Source: an uncultured Clostridia bacterium (GTDB lineage Bacteria; Bacillota; Clostridia; Christensenellales; CAMQZB01). Taken from it: a DNA stretch of 64,000 nt. The notes under the pieces are model-generated. The model made no database searches and was not told the origin of the DNA. It saw only the letters and a list, made by a program, of their open reading frames with translations. Shown one piece after another: positions 35,085 through 42,312 of the stretch. Every line of letters begins with the position of its first letter. Position 1 is the first letter of the stretch. Both the position numbers and the translations under genes were made by a program. Location of the stretch: NCBI GenBank assembly GCA_947039455.1, contig CAMQZB010000005.1, positions 1-64,000 on the forward strand. The letters are read 5' to 3'.

Positions 35085-35714
35085 ATGAATAATGTATGTT
35101 TAACGATCGGAAGACAATTTGGTAGTGGTGGACGTGAGGTAGCTTCTCGTGTTGCGGAACTGCTTGGGTTTAAATATTACGATAAAGAAATTTTATCTTT
35201 AGCCTCTGAGGAAAGTGGAATTTCTTTAGATATTTTTGAGAATGTTGACGAGACTCGCAGTATGCTTTTCTCTGATAGCATGATTCCTGTACAAAGTGCT
35301 TTGATTGGTAATTTCTATTCTTTCTCTGAATCTATGTCTAGTGACAATCTTTTCATACATAAAATGTCAGTTATCAAAAAGATAGCCGATATTCAAAATG
35401 CAGTGGTGGTTGGTAGATGTGCTGATTATATATTGAGAGACTATGAAAATGTTTTGTCAGTTTTTATTCACAGCAACGATGTTGAAAAAAGAAAAGACAG
35501 AGTAAGATCTCGTCACCCTGAAATTGAAGAAAAACATCTTGCTAGTTACATCAAAAAAGCTGATAAAAAAAGATCTAGCTATTACAACTACTATACTGAT
35601 CAAAATTGGGGCGAGTCTAAATACTATGATTTGTCTGTTGACACTTCAGTTTTTGGAATTGAAGCTGCCGCTCAACTAATTGTTTCAGCGATAAATGAAT
35701 TTAGGAAAAAATAA
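35085..35714 (+). CDS. Cytidylate kinase-like family protein
   Basis: The 209-residue P-loop protein is of the cytidylate kinase-like family common in Clostridia. It opens CLTIGRQFGSGGREVASRVAE, where GRQFGSGG replaces the usual Walker A. Other family features are YYDKEIL, VVVGRCADYIL, and the lid-like RKDRVRSRH region with KKADKKRSSYYNYYT. These proteins are not the housekeeping Cmk; their substrate is not established. It stands 3 bp before a degenerate ABC ATPase gene in what looks like one operon. Confidence 0.88.
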   Translation: MNNVCLTIGRQFGSGGREVASRVAELLGFKYYDKEILSLASEESGISLDIFENVDETRSMLFSDSMIPVQSALIGNFYSFSESMSSDNLFIHKMSVIKKIADIQNAVVVGRCADYILRDYENVLSVFIHSNDVEKRKDRVRSRHPEIEEKHLASYIKKADKKRSSYYNYYTDQNWGESKYYDLSVDTSVFGIEAAAQLIVSAINEFRKK

Positions 35715-35717
35715 TAA

Positions 35718-36392
35718 ATGAAAATAGAAATTTCAAACCTTACAAAAGAATACATCAAAACTAGATTGGTTTTGAAGAATGTTTCAATAAATATTAATGA
35801 CGGCGAAAAAGTTGTTGTTATGGGTGCTGAGGGTGCAGGGAAAACTACGTTGTTTCGCCTGATGACTACTCTTGACCCAAAATTCGTCGGAGATATTTTG
35901 CTAAATGGAGGCAGTGTTAGAGATGTTTTGCAAAAAGACTTGAACGCTGTTTATCTCACTTCGCACTTTTTACTCTATCTTGGTAGAACCGTGGAGGAGA
36001 ATATTGCTTACGGTTTGAAAATTAGACGTAATCAAAGAACTATGATTGAAAAAAAAGTACGTGATATTGTTTTGAAGTTTGGATTGGACAAGTTTGATGG
36101 TCTTGTTGTGAAAGAATTATCTATTGTTGATAGGTTTCAAGTCGCGGTTCTTCGTGGGCTAGTACGTGATCCTTCAATGATGATTTTTGATGATTGTTTT
36201 AAAGAAATGTCTGCTGAAGAAAAAAATCAGTCAATAGAATTTTTGAAAACTACTCTTCTTGATTTCCCTGCTACTGTTATATTTGGTATCAGCGATATTG
36301 AGGACGGAAAAAATTTCAATCTTCGTACTGTCGTTTTAAACGAGGGCGAAGTTAGTTTCGATGGTGCATTTAAAGACTCCCAATATAATTAA
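35718..36392 (+). CDS. Degenerate ABC-type ATPase without a permease
   Basis: The 224-residue protein follows the ABC fold, with Walker A GAEGAGKTT near residue 35. Elements needed for turnover are altered: the Q-loop glutamine is absent (YLTSHFLLY), LSGGQ reads LSIVD, Walker B ends FDD rather than DE, and the switch histidine is replaced (FGISD). It may therefore bind ATP without efficient hydrolysis. No membrane partner is adjacent; the only neighbour is the cytidylate-kinase-like gene 3 bp upstream. A regulatory or sensing role is inference. Confidence 0.82.
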   Translation: MKIEISNLTKEYIKTRLVLKNVSININDGEKVVVMGAEGAGKTTLFRLMTTLDPKFVGDILLNGGSVRDVLQKDLNAVYLTSHFLLYLGRTVEENIAYGLKIRRNQRTMIEKKVRDIVLKFGLDKFDGLVVKELSIVDRFQVAVLRGLVRDPSMMIFDDCFKEMSAEEKNQSIEFLKTTLLDFPATVIFGISDIEDGKNFNLRTVVLNEGEVSFDGAFKDSQYN

Positions 36393-36493
36393 TTATGGCG
36401 GTGGATAGCATTATATCAATTACTGTTATTAATAAATAAACTAGATAAACAAAATTAAAATAATAAACTAGAGCAACTCGCTCTATAAATAAA

Positions 36494-36535
36494 AAACACC
36501 CTTGCTATCCAATTGGTTAGCAAGGGTGTTTTTCT
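36494..36535. terminator. Bidirectional terminator
   Basis: AACACCCTTGCTA and TAGCAAGGGTGTT are perfect complements, with T runs on the 3' side of both strands. It separates the converging ABC-like and DUF4097 operons. Confidence 0.9.
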
Positions 36536-36567
36536 TTAGGTTTATATATAGTATGATTTAGTAGTTG

Positions 36568-37932
36568 TTAAATGAATTCAACATCAAAGATTGAGTCGGT
36601 TGCTTTAATCTTTAGAGACAAAGCGTTTGTTGCGTTGTAGTTTTGGCGAGGGTATTTGCTAGAAAGACAATCGTATACATCAGCGGTAATATTGTATGTG
36701 CTTTCGCTACCAATAATTTTGAAATCAAATTTCGCAGAATCATCAATAGTAATGTCAATGTGGTTAGCTTGAACTAGTTCAAAATCACCCATGCCACTTA
36801 GAATTGAAGTAGCTAGGCTATCAGCTGAAATATCTTCGAAATCAAAATTACTATTATTATTAATTTCCATTTTCAAAGTGTTTTTAACAGTTACATGCTC
36901 AAAAGAATTGTTATATCCATTTTCAATTAAAACATTTAAATTGTTACCTACTGTCAAATTGAAAATTTCGAAGTTACTAGCATCGGCAAGGTCAACCTCA
37001 TAAGAGCCACCAACTTGAGTGTTTGATAATTTCATATTGTATGATTGCTTGCTTGATAAAGTTAAGTCGCCACCTATTTCAAGGTAGTCACTTTTAAAGT
37101 TATGGGAATTACCAGTAGTGATAGTACAGTTTTTTGCTGCTACAATATTCAATAAATCAGCATTATAAGAATTGTCAGCAGTAATAGTTAAATTGGCATT
37201 TATATCAATTTGACCAATGTCAAGGTTGGTTGCATTTCCAAAATCCAACACACTGTCTTGCCCTGCTTTAATATATTCTACATCAACATTGTGTGAGTTT
37301 GTTGCCTTGATATTAGTGGTTCCTGTGGAAATCAAATTTAGAATATCCGTGTTTGAAGAATTTTCGAAATTCAAATGTATATCACCTTTAGTTGTGATGT
37401 TTTGTATATCAGAGTTGAATGCGTTAGTTGAATTTAATGTAAAATCCTCTAAATTAAATGAACTTCTAGAATCAACATCAGCAGTTCCACCTTCTAAATT
37501 AATAGTAAGATTATCTGCATAGTCTTTTGGAATGGCAATCACAATTTTTTCTTTATCGTAATCATGATTATTAAAACTAAACCAAGAAAAACTAAACCAA
37601 TTTGACACGTTTTTTGCTGTGAATTTATCTATATATATTGTGTTGTCACGAGATTCTATTTCTAATTCATATCGGTCAGCGGTGTGATATTCTATGTGAA
37701 TTTTATCGTCCAAAGAGTTTTTAATTTCTATTGTTGCGTTTTTCGAATCAATAGTTAAATCTTTTGTGTTTGGTAAGTCTATAGTTTTTGATTGATATTC
37801 ATAGTCAACAGATGATAAGTTAAGGTCAACATAATTAAAGCCAACGAATGCACTTGTCGTAAGGAATATTATAAGCCCTACACAAAGTAGTACTATTCCT
37901 ATTATTAAAAATATTTTTGATGTTTTTTTCAT
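36568..37932 (-). CDS. DUF4097-type solenoid membrane protein
   Basis: The 454-residue protein has an N-terminal membrane anchor (about residues 7-28), a beta-rich DUF4097 (putative adhesin) segment (about 45-165) and a repeat solenoid. From residue 170 to 379 ten successive units are each exactly 21 residues long and start with an N/Q/D-x-x-N motif (NAFN, NSSN, NSHN, NATN, NSYN, NSHN, QSYN, DASN, NGYN, NNSN). This predicts a right-handed beta-solenoid outside the membrane. It is last in a PadR-DUF1700-DUF4097 operon; its ATG overlaps the DUF1700 stop by 4 bp. Envelope-stress or surface functions are likely but unproven. Confidence 0.85.
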   Translation of the reverse strand: MKKTSKIFLIIGIVLLCVGLIIFLTTSAFVGFNYVDLNLSSVDYEYQSKTIDLPNTKDLTIDSKNATIEIKNSLDDKIHIEYHTADRYELEIESRDNTIYIDKFTAKNVSNWFSFSWFSFNNHDYDKEKIVIAIPKDYADNLTINLEGGTADVDSRSSFNLEDFTLNSTNAFNSDIQNITTKGDIHLNFENSSNTDILNLISTGTTNIKATNSHNVDVEYIKAGQDSVLDFGNATNLDIGQIDINANLTITADNSYNADLLNIVAAKNCTITTGNSHNFKSDYLEIGGDLTLSSKQSYNMKLSNTQVGGSYEVDLADASNFEIFNLTVGNNLNVLIENGYNNSFEHVTVKNTLKMEINNNSNFDFEDISADSLATSILSGMGDFELVQANHIDITIDDSAKFDFKIIGSESTYNITADVYDCLSSKYPRQNYNATNALSLKIKATDSIFDVEFI

Positions 37933-38705
37933 TTTGTTTTACCTCTCATTGATTTGAATTTTCTAGTAAGAAATCTGCTAAATACCATAATGTATTTGCA
38001 AAATGTTTTCATTAACTGTATTGTCCATTTGAAAAGATAGCAACAAGCAATAATTGCAAGTATGCCAAGTCCGATTAATGCAAGTGAAGAACCAAGGAAA
38101 ATAAATCCTTCTATTGCTCCAAGTGTGATAAATGCGGTTGGGGTTGCTATGAGAACAACAATTCCAGAAAATGGAACTACAAATCCTACGGATACTATTA
38201 CTGCAATTAATGCAATAAATAGTCCTAAAATTAGTGCGAATAACCCAACAGACAATCCAAATATCAAGCCGATTGCGCCAATACCTAATCCTAATAGTAG
38301 TGGAATCCATATAATTGCTGTAACTGATAAAATTATAATAAGCCAAGTTGGATATCTCTTTTTCCCAATTTTTGTTTCATGATTGCCAAAAGGTTTAACT
38401 TTTTCTTCATAGAAAACTCCAGCTTTATCACGGAAAGAACCGTCATGGAAAGTAGCTTTAGCTTCGCAGTATTCGCTGTCATTATTGGTAGATCCGTGGT
38501 CACTGTTTTGGTGATAATCTTTTAAGACCTCGTCGGTGATGTGATTAATATCACGAAGTGAGCCTACTGCAGTTTCCTCCGTCATGCCGTCTTCAACCAT
38601 ATCTTCAATAAGTTCACGGTAATATTCAACGGTTTTTTCCACTTCGCCTATAGGCAAAGAGGATAATCTATTTTTCAAATTTTCCAAAAATTCATTTTTA
38701 TACAT
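37929..38705 (-). CDS. DUF1700 family membrane protein
   Basis: The 258-residue protein has an N-terminal helical domain (MYKNEFLENLKNRLSSLPIGEVEKTVEYY...) typical of DUF1700/HAAS. A linker of about 40 residues and five or so very hydrophobic segments (about residues 120-245) follow. I chose the second ATG (38705): it stands 9 nt after GGAG, while ATG 38711 is only 3 nt away. It overlaps the padR end and the DUF4097 start, so the three genes are coupled. In related operons this protein is the integral-membrane partner of the DUF4097 protein. Confidence 0.88.
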   Translation of the reverse strand: MYKNEFLENLKNRLSSLPIGEVEKTVEYYRELIEDMVEDGMTEETAVGSLRDINHITDEVLKDYHQNSDHGSTNNDSEYCEAKATFHDGSFRDKAGVFYEEKVKPFGNHETKIGKKRYPTWLIIILSVTAIIWIPLLLGLGIGAIGLIFGLSVGLFALILGLFIALIAVIVSVGFVVPFSGIVVLIATPTAFITLGAIEGFIFLGSSLALIGLGILAIIACCYLFKWTIQLMKTFCKYIMVFSRFLTRKFKSMRGKTK

Positions 38706-39015
38706 TGCCATTTTCTCCTTTAATAAACTGATAGATGTCCATAAGTTTTTCCCACTCTAACAAGAAATCATCTATTCTTAATTTCCCTGTTGCTGTAATT
38801 GAATAATATTTTCTAATTCTTCCATTGTGTTCCACTTTGTTTGAAACCACGCACTCCATCGCCTCAAGCCTTTTTAAAATAGGATAGAGAGTGGATTCGG
38901 AAATTTCAATGCAAGAGGAAACATCTTTAATTATCTTGTAACCATATGATGGATTTTCTTGCAATGAAGATAAAACACATATGTCAAGGACGCCACGCTT
39001 TAGCTGTTTGTCCAT
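38698..39015 (-). CDS. PadR family transcriptional regulator
   Basis: The 105-residue winged-helix protein reads KRGVLDICVLSSLQENPSYGYKIIKDV, then SESTLYPILKRLEAMECV and the wing GRIRKYYSIT, the standard PadR N-terminal domain. Its short C-terminal dimer helix puts it in the small PadR (s) subgroup. AGGAGGT precedes the ATG. The promoter region holds two near-identical palindromic sites, one on the -10, so it probably represses its own operon. The inducing signal is unknown; relatives respond to envelope-active antibiotics or phenolics. Confidence 0.94.
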   Translation of the reverse strand: MDKQLKRGVLDICVLSSLQENPSYGYKIIKDVSSCIEISESTLYPILKRLEAMECVVSNKVEHNGRIRKYYSITATGKLRIDDFLLEWEKLMDIYQFIKGENGNV

Positions 39016-39038
39016 TTACTTACCTCCTGTTGTATAGT

Positions 39039-39092
39039 ACTATATGTCGCATAGTATGTTTATACTATACATCACATAGTATAGCTTGTCAA
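39039..39092 (-). promoter_or_regulatory. padR operon promoter with two palindromic operators
   Basis: On the minus strand TTGACA (39092-39087) and TATAGT (39069-39064) have a 17-bp spacer. Two 17-bp near-identical sites share the arms ACTAT and ATAGT with 7-bp centres: 39039-39055 and 39064-39080, 25 bp apart. The distal site covers the -10; the proximal site lies just past the transcription start. This is the layout expected for PadR autorepression. Confidence 0.75.
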
Positions 39093-39316
39093 GTGTTTTT
39101 TCTACCTTTTTTCGAAAATTTTGAAATTTTCAACAGAAGTTTACACTTTTTCACTGTATTAGTATCTTCAAAATCGCATAAATTAACAAATGCAATAGCA
39201 TTCACATATGCCGATAAACAAAGGGAATTCAACTGATTTTTATATCTATAATTGTTGTGTGATATATGATATAAAAAGATTGTAAAAAAAATTTTAAAAT
39301 TTATTAGTTTAAAAAC

Positions 39317-39346
39317 TTGACATATAAAAAGATTGTGTGCTATACT
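39317..39346 (+). promoter_or_regulatory. Promoter of the feo operon
   Basis: TTGACA (39317-39322) and TATACT (39341-39346) have an 18-bp spacer. Transcription would start near 39353, so a leader of about 135 nt precedes feoA. Confidence 0.75.
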
Positions 39347-39356
39347 AAATGCATAA

Positions 39357-39452
39357 GTTCGCTACGGCGAACATAAGATGTTACATAGGTTCTCATTTTT
39401 TTTCACAAGTGGTTCGCCTAAGCGAACTTCAAAAATGAGAATAGAACATCTT
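39357..39452 (+). ncRNA. Structured feo leader: candidate metal-responsive RNA or twin operators
   Basis: A 6-bp hairpin, GTTCGC-TACG-GCGAAC (39357-39372), comes first. Next is a nested arm: AAGATGTT (39375-39382) with AACATCTT (39445-39452), then TTCTCATTTTT (39390-39400) with AAAAATGAGAA (39431-39441). That arm closes on a second hairpin with the same arms, GTTCGC-CTAA-GCGAAC (39412-39427). All pairings are perfect. The two GTTCGC/GCGAAC hairpins can also swap partners. It may be an RNA switch, or the twin palindromes may be operators for a DtxR/Fur-type repressor. I do not recognise a known riboswitch class. Confidence 0.6.
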
Positions 39453-39487
39453 GCGTTAATTAGTAATAAATAATTTGGAGATAAAAT

Positions 39488-39721
39488 ATGGAAAAACTTT
39501 TAAAAGATTTTCGACCAGGAGAAATTGGAATGGTACGAAACGTAAAAGCTGATGGGAAAATTCGTCGTCGATTATTCGATATGGGCGTAACTCCTGGTGC
39601 TGAAATAATGCTAAGAAAGGTAGCGCCACTTGGTGATCCTATACAAATTTCTTTACGAGGATATGAATTAACATTACGAAAGACTGAAGCGGAAACAGTG
39701 ATTATGGAGGTGTCAGAATGA
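39488..39721 (+). CDS. feoA: Ferrous iron transport protein A
   Basis: The 77-residue SH3-like protein is an accessory to FeoB in Fe(II) uptake. It has GEIGMVRNVKADGKIRRRLFDMGVTPGAEI and GDPIQISLRGYELTLRK, the complete FeoA pattern. TTTGGAG precedes the ATG. The stop overlaps the feoB start (ATGA). Control is likely at the structured leader upstream. Confidence 0.96.
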   Translation: MEKLLKDFRPGEIGMVRNVKADGKIRRRLFDMGVTPGAEIMLRKVAPLGDPIQISLRGYELTLRKTEAETVIMEVSE

Positions 39722-41958
39722 AATTTGCATTAGCGGGAAACCCAAACAGTGGAAAAACTACCCTGTTCAATGCCTTAACCGGAAGCACAGCCCACGTTGG
39801 GAACTGGCCAGGGGTAACGGTAGATAAGAGAGTTGGAATGTATAAAAAACTAGGTGAGCAAATTGAAATTGTTGACCTTCCAGGAATATATTCAATGTCA
39901 CCATACACACCTGAAGAAGTGGTGTCAAGAAACTTTATGCTTGAAGATAAGCCCGACGGTATTATTAACATAGTAGATGTAACAAACTTAGAGAGAAACT
40001 TGTATTTAACTACTCAACTTCTTGAACTTGATACACCTATTATTGTTGCTCTTAACATGAGTGACTTGCTAGCAAAATCAGGAGCTACTGTTGACATAGC
40101 GAAACTTGAAAAAGCGCTTGGAGTTCCTTGCGTAGAAATTAGTGCCTTGAAAGGAAACAATCTTCAAGACCTAATGAAAAAAGCAGTAGCTGCCACTAAA
40201 GAAAAACGTATTGGTTGGTCTGTTGTAAAAGACAGTATGATTACTGATTTATATAATGAAGTTATTGGATTGTATGAATCAACGGATATGACGGATAAGG
40301 CTTTCCATGCTGTGAAGATGATTGAAAACGATGAACTTGAAATTGTGCACAACTTAGAAATTCAAGAAAAAGTAAATCTTTTAAAAGAGGATGTTGATAC
40401 AGGAATTTTCCAAGGTGACTATGAAGGAGTAGTGGCTGATGCAAGATATAAAAACATCACCGCTCATTATTCTTCTGCACTTGTGAAAAAGGAAAATACA
40501 GGACTATCTACTAGTGAAAAAGTGGATAGAGTAATGACTCATAGAATTTGGAGTATTCCAATTTTCTTGCTTATTATGTTCGGCGTATTCCACATGACTT
40601 TCAGCGAAAACCTTTTCTACCTTGGTGGTCTAATCCCAGACAGCTTTGACAGTGCTATTTTCGGTAGCGGTAAAATCAATTCCCCTGGTATTATTTTAAC
40701 TAACATTCTAGGTTTAGGTACAGGTTGGATTGACGGATTAATTAGTAACGCACTTCCAGCAGGCACATGGTATACTGGTTTGATTTACAACGGAATTTGG
40801 GGTGGCGTTTCAGCTGTTCTTGGATTCTTAATGCAAATCTTAACTCTATATTTCTTTATCGCAATCTTAGAAGACAGCGGATACATGGCGAGAGTTGCAT
40901 TTATTTTAGACCGCGCATTCAGAAGAATGGGCTTGTCAGGTAAAGCGTTTATGCCATTAGTAATGTGTTTTGGTTGTGCAATCCCAGGAATTATGGGTAC
41001 GAAAACATTGGAGAATGATGCGGAACGTCGTCGTACTATTATGTTGACACCTTTCTTCTCTTGTGGAGCAAAATTGCCTATATGGGCAGCATTCGGAGCA
41101 GTTTTCGCTGCGCAGTATTCAGGAATTAATGCTGAATTTTTAGTTTTCGGTACTTATATTTTCGGTATAGCGATAGCAATTATTGCGTCATTTATATTGA
41201 AAAACACAATTGTGAAAGGGGACACCCAACCATTTATTATGGAGTTGCCAACTTATCACTCACCACAAGCGAGAAACATTACGGTTCTTCTTTGGGATAA
41301 ATTAAAACACTATATCAAGAAAGTAACAACAGTTATTGTTGGTGCGATAATCGTACTTTGGGTGCTTCAAAGTTTCAATTTCAGATTCGAAATGGTAACT
41401 GATAGTGCGGAAAGTATCATTGGTACTATAGGACGAGGAATTTCATGGCTATTTGTTCCCCTTGGTTTCGGAATGGGCGAAAATGGATGGATATTCGTTG
41501 TTGCCGCTATCACTGGTTTGATAGCAAAAGAAATGGTAGTTGGAACTTTAGGCTTGTTTGGCGGAATTGAAGGTGCGGAAGGAATAGAAGCTGGTGAAAT
41601 AGTAGGAACTTCTTTAGGTGTTCTTATGCTTGGAATCGGCGGAACTATTGGCGGAGTGAGCGTAGCAATTCCTGCTATGTTATCTTATATGGCATTTAAC
41701 TTGCTATCCGTACCATGTATGGCAGCAGTTGCTGCAGCGGCAGGTGAACTAAATTCAAGAAAACACACATGGATTACAATTGCATTCTGGATGATTACTT
41801 CATATCTATGTTCACTAGTAATTTTCTGGTTAGGCACATTGATTGCATGGAACCCAATTATCGGAATTTCAGTTGCCGTTGCTTTGGTTATTATAATAGT
41901 CGGTGCAATAATTATTAGAGAAAAAAGAAACAGTAGAAAAGCCTTGGCGCTTTTATAA
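39718..41958 (+). CDS. feoB: Ferrous iron transport protein B
   Basis: The 746-residue Fe(II) transporter has an N-terminal G domain: G1 GNPNSGKTT at residues 7-15, switch I near NWPGVTVD, G3 DLPGIYS and G4 NMSD. A helical GDI-like region follows, then a membrane domain starting near residue 275 with paired Gate motifs (MARVAFILDR...CFGCAIPGIMGT and ATPFFSCGAKLP-type FFSCGAKLP). The length and order are standard. It is coupled to feoA by overlap and followed 14 bp later by the FeoB-associated Cys-rich protein gene. Confidence 0.97.
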   Translation: MKFALAGNPNSGKTTLFNALTGSTAHVGNWPGVTVDKRVGMYKKLGEQIEIVDLPGIYSMSPYTPEEVVSRNFMLEDKPDGIINIVDVTNLERNLYLTTQLLELDTPIIVALNMSDLLAKSGATVDIAKLEKALGVPCVEISALKGNNLQDLMKKAVAATKEKRIGWSVVKDSMITDLYNEVIGLYESTDMTDKAFHAVKMIENDELEIVHNLEIQEKVNLLKEDVDTGIFQGDYEGVVADARYKNITAHYSSALVKKENTGLSTSEKVDRVMTHRIWSIPIFLLIMFGVFHMTFSENLFYLGGLIPDSFDSAIFGSGKINSPGIILTNILGLGTGWIDGLISNALPAGTWYTGLIYNGIWGGVSAVLGFLMQILTLYFFIAILEDSGYMARVAFILDRAFRRMGLSGKAFMPLVMCFGCAIPGIMGTKTLENDAERRRTIMLTPFFSCGAKLPIWAAFGAVFAAQYSGINAEFLVFGTYIFGIAIAIIASFILKNTIVKGDTQPFIMELPTYHSPQARNITVLLWDKLKHYIKKVTTVIVGAIIVLWVLQSFNFRFEMVTDSAESIIGTIGRGISWLFVPLGFGMGENGWIFVVAAITGLIAKEMVVGTLGLFGGIEGAEGIEAGEIVGTSLGVLMLGIGGTIGGVSVAIPAMLSYMAFNLLSVPCMAAVAAAAGELNSRKHTWITIAFWMITSYLCSLVIFWLGTLIAWNPIIGISVAVALVIIIVGAIIIREKRNSRKALALL

Positions 41959-41972
41959 ATAAGGAGACAATT

Positions 41973-42155
41973 ATGGAACCTATTGAAATAATAATAATAA
42001 TTTCAGCTAGTGCTATCGTAATTGCAACAGTGATTTACAACTTAATTCAAAGAAAGAAGGGTAAAGGCGGTTGCGGTTGTGGTAGTAAGAACAGCGGTTG
42101 CAGTGGAAACTGTGGCGGTTGCAAAAGTTCTTGCAGTAGTAAAGAAAAAAAATAA
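41973..42155 (+). CDS. FeoB-associated Cys-rich membrane protein
   Basis: The 60-residue protein has one membrane helix (about residues 5-23) and a Cys/Gly-rich cytosolic tail with nine cysteines (CGCGSKNSGCSGNCGGCKSSC region). It is a small FeoB partner found after feoB in many Firmicutes, thought to replace FeoC. AAGGAGA precedes the ATG. The terminator follows, closing the operon. Confidence 0.92.
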   Translation: MEPIEIIIIISASAIVIATVIYNLIQRKKGKGGCGCGSKNSGCSGNCGGCKSSCSSKEKK

Positions 42156-42192
42156 TTGCAATAACTAGTAGATATGTAAATGTAAATAAAAT

Positions 42193-42229
42193 ATGCTATC
42201 ACACTTAATTTTGTGGTAGCATTTTTTTA
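42193..42229 (+). terminator. Terminator of the feo operon
   Basis: ATGCTATCACA with TGTGGTAGCAT (one G-T) is followed by seven T. Confidence 0.87.
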
Positions 42230-42312
42230 ATATCACTTACAAGTTTATTGATAAATTAGCTTGTAAGTGGTATAATAATATAAACAGTAAAATTTAGGAG
42301 AACTTTTTTATA

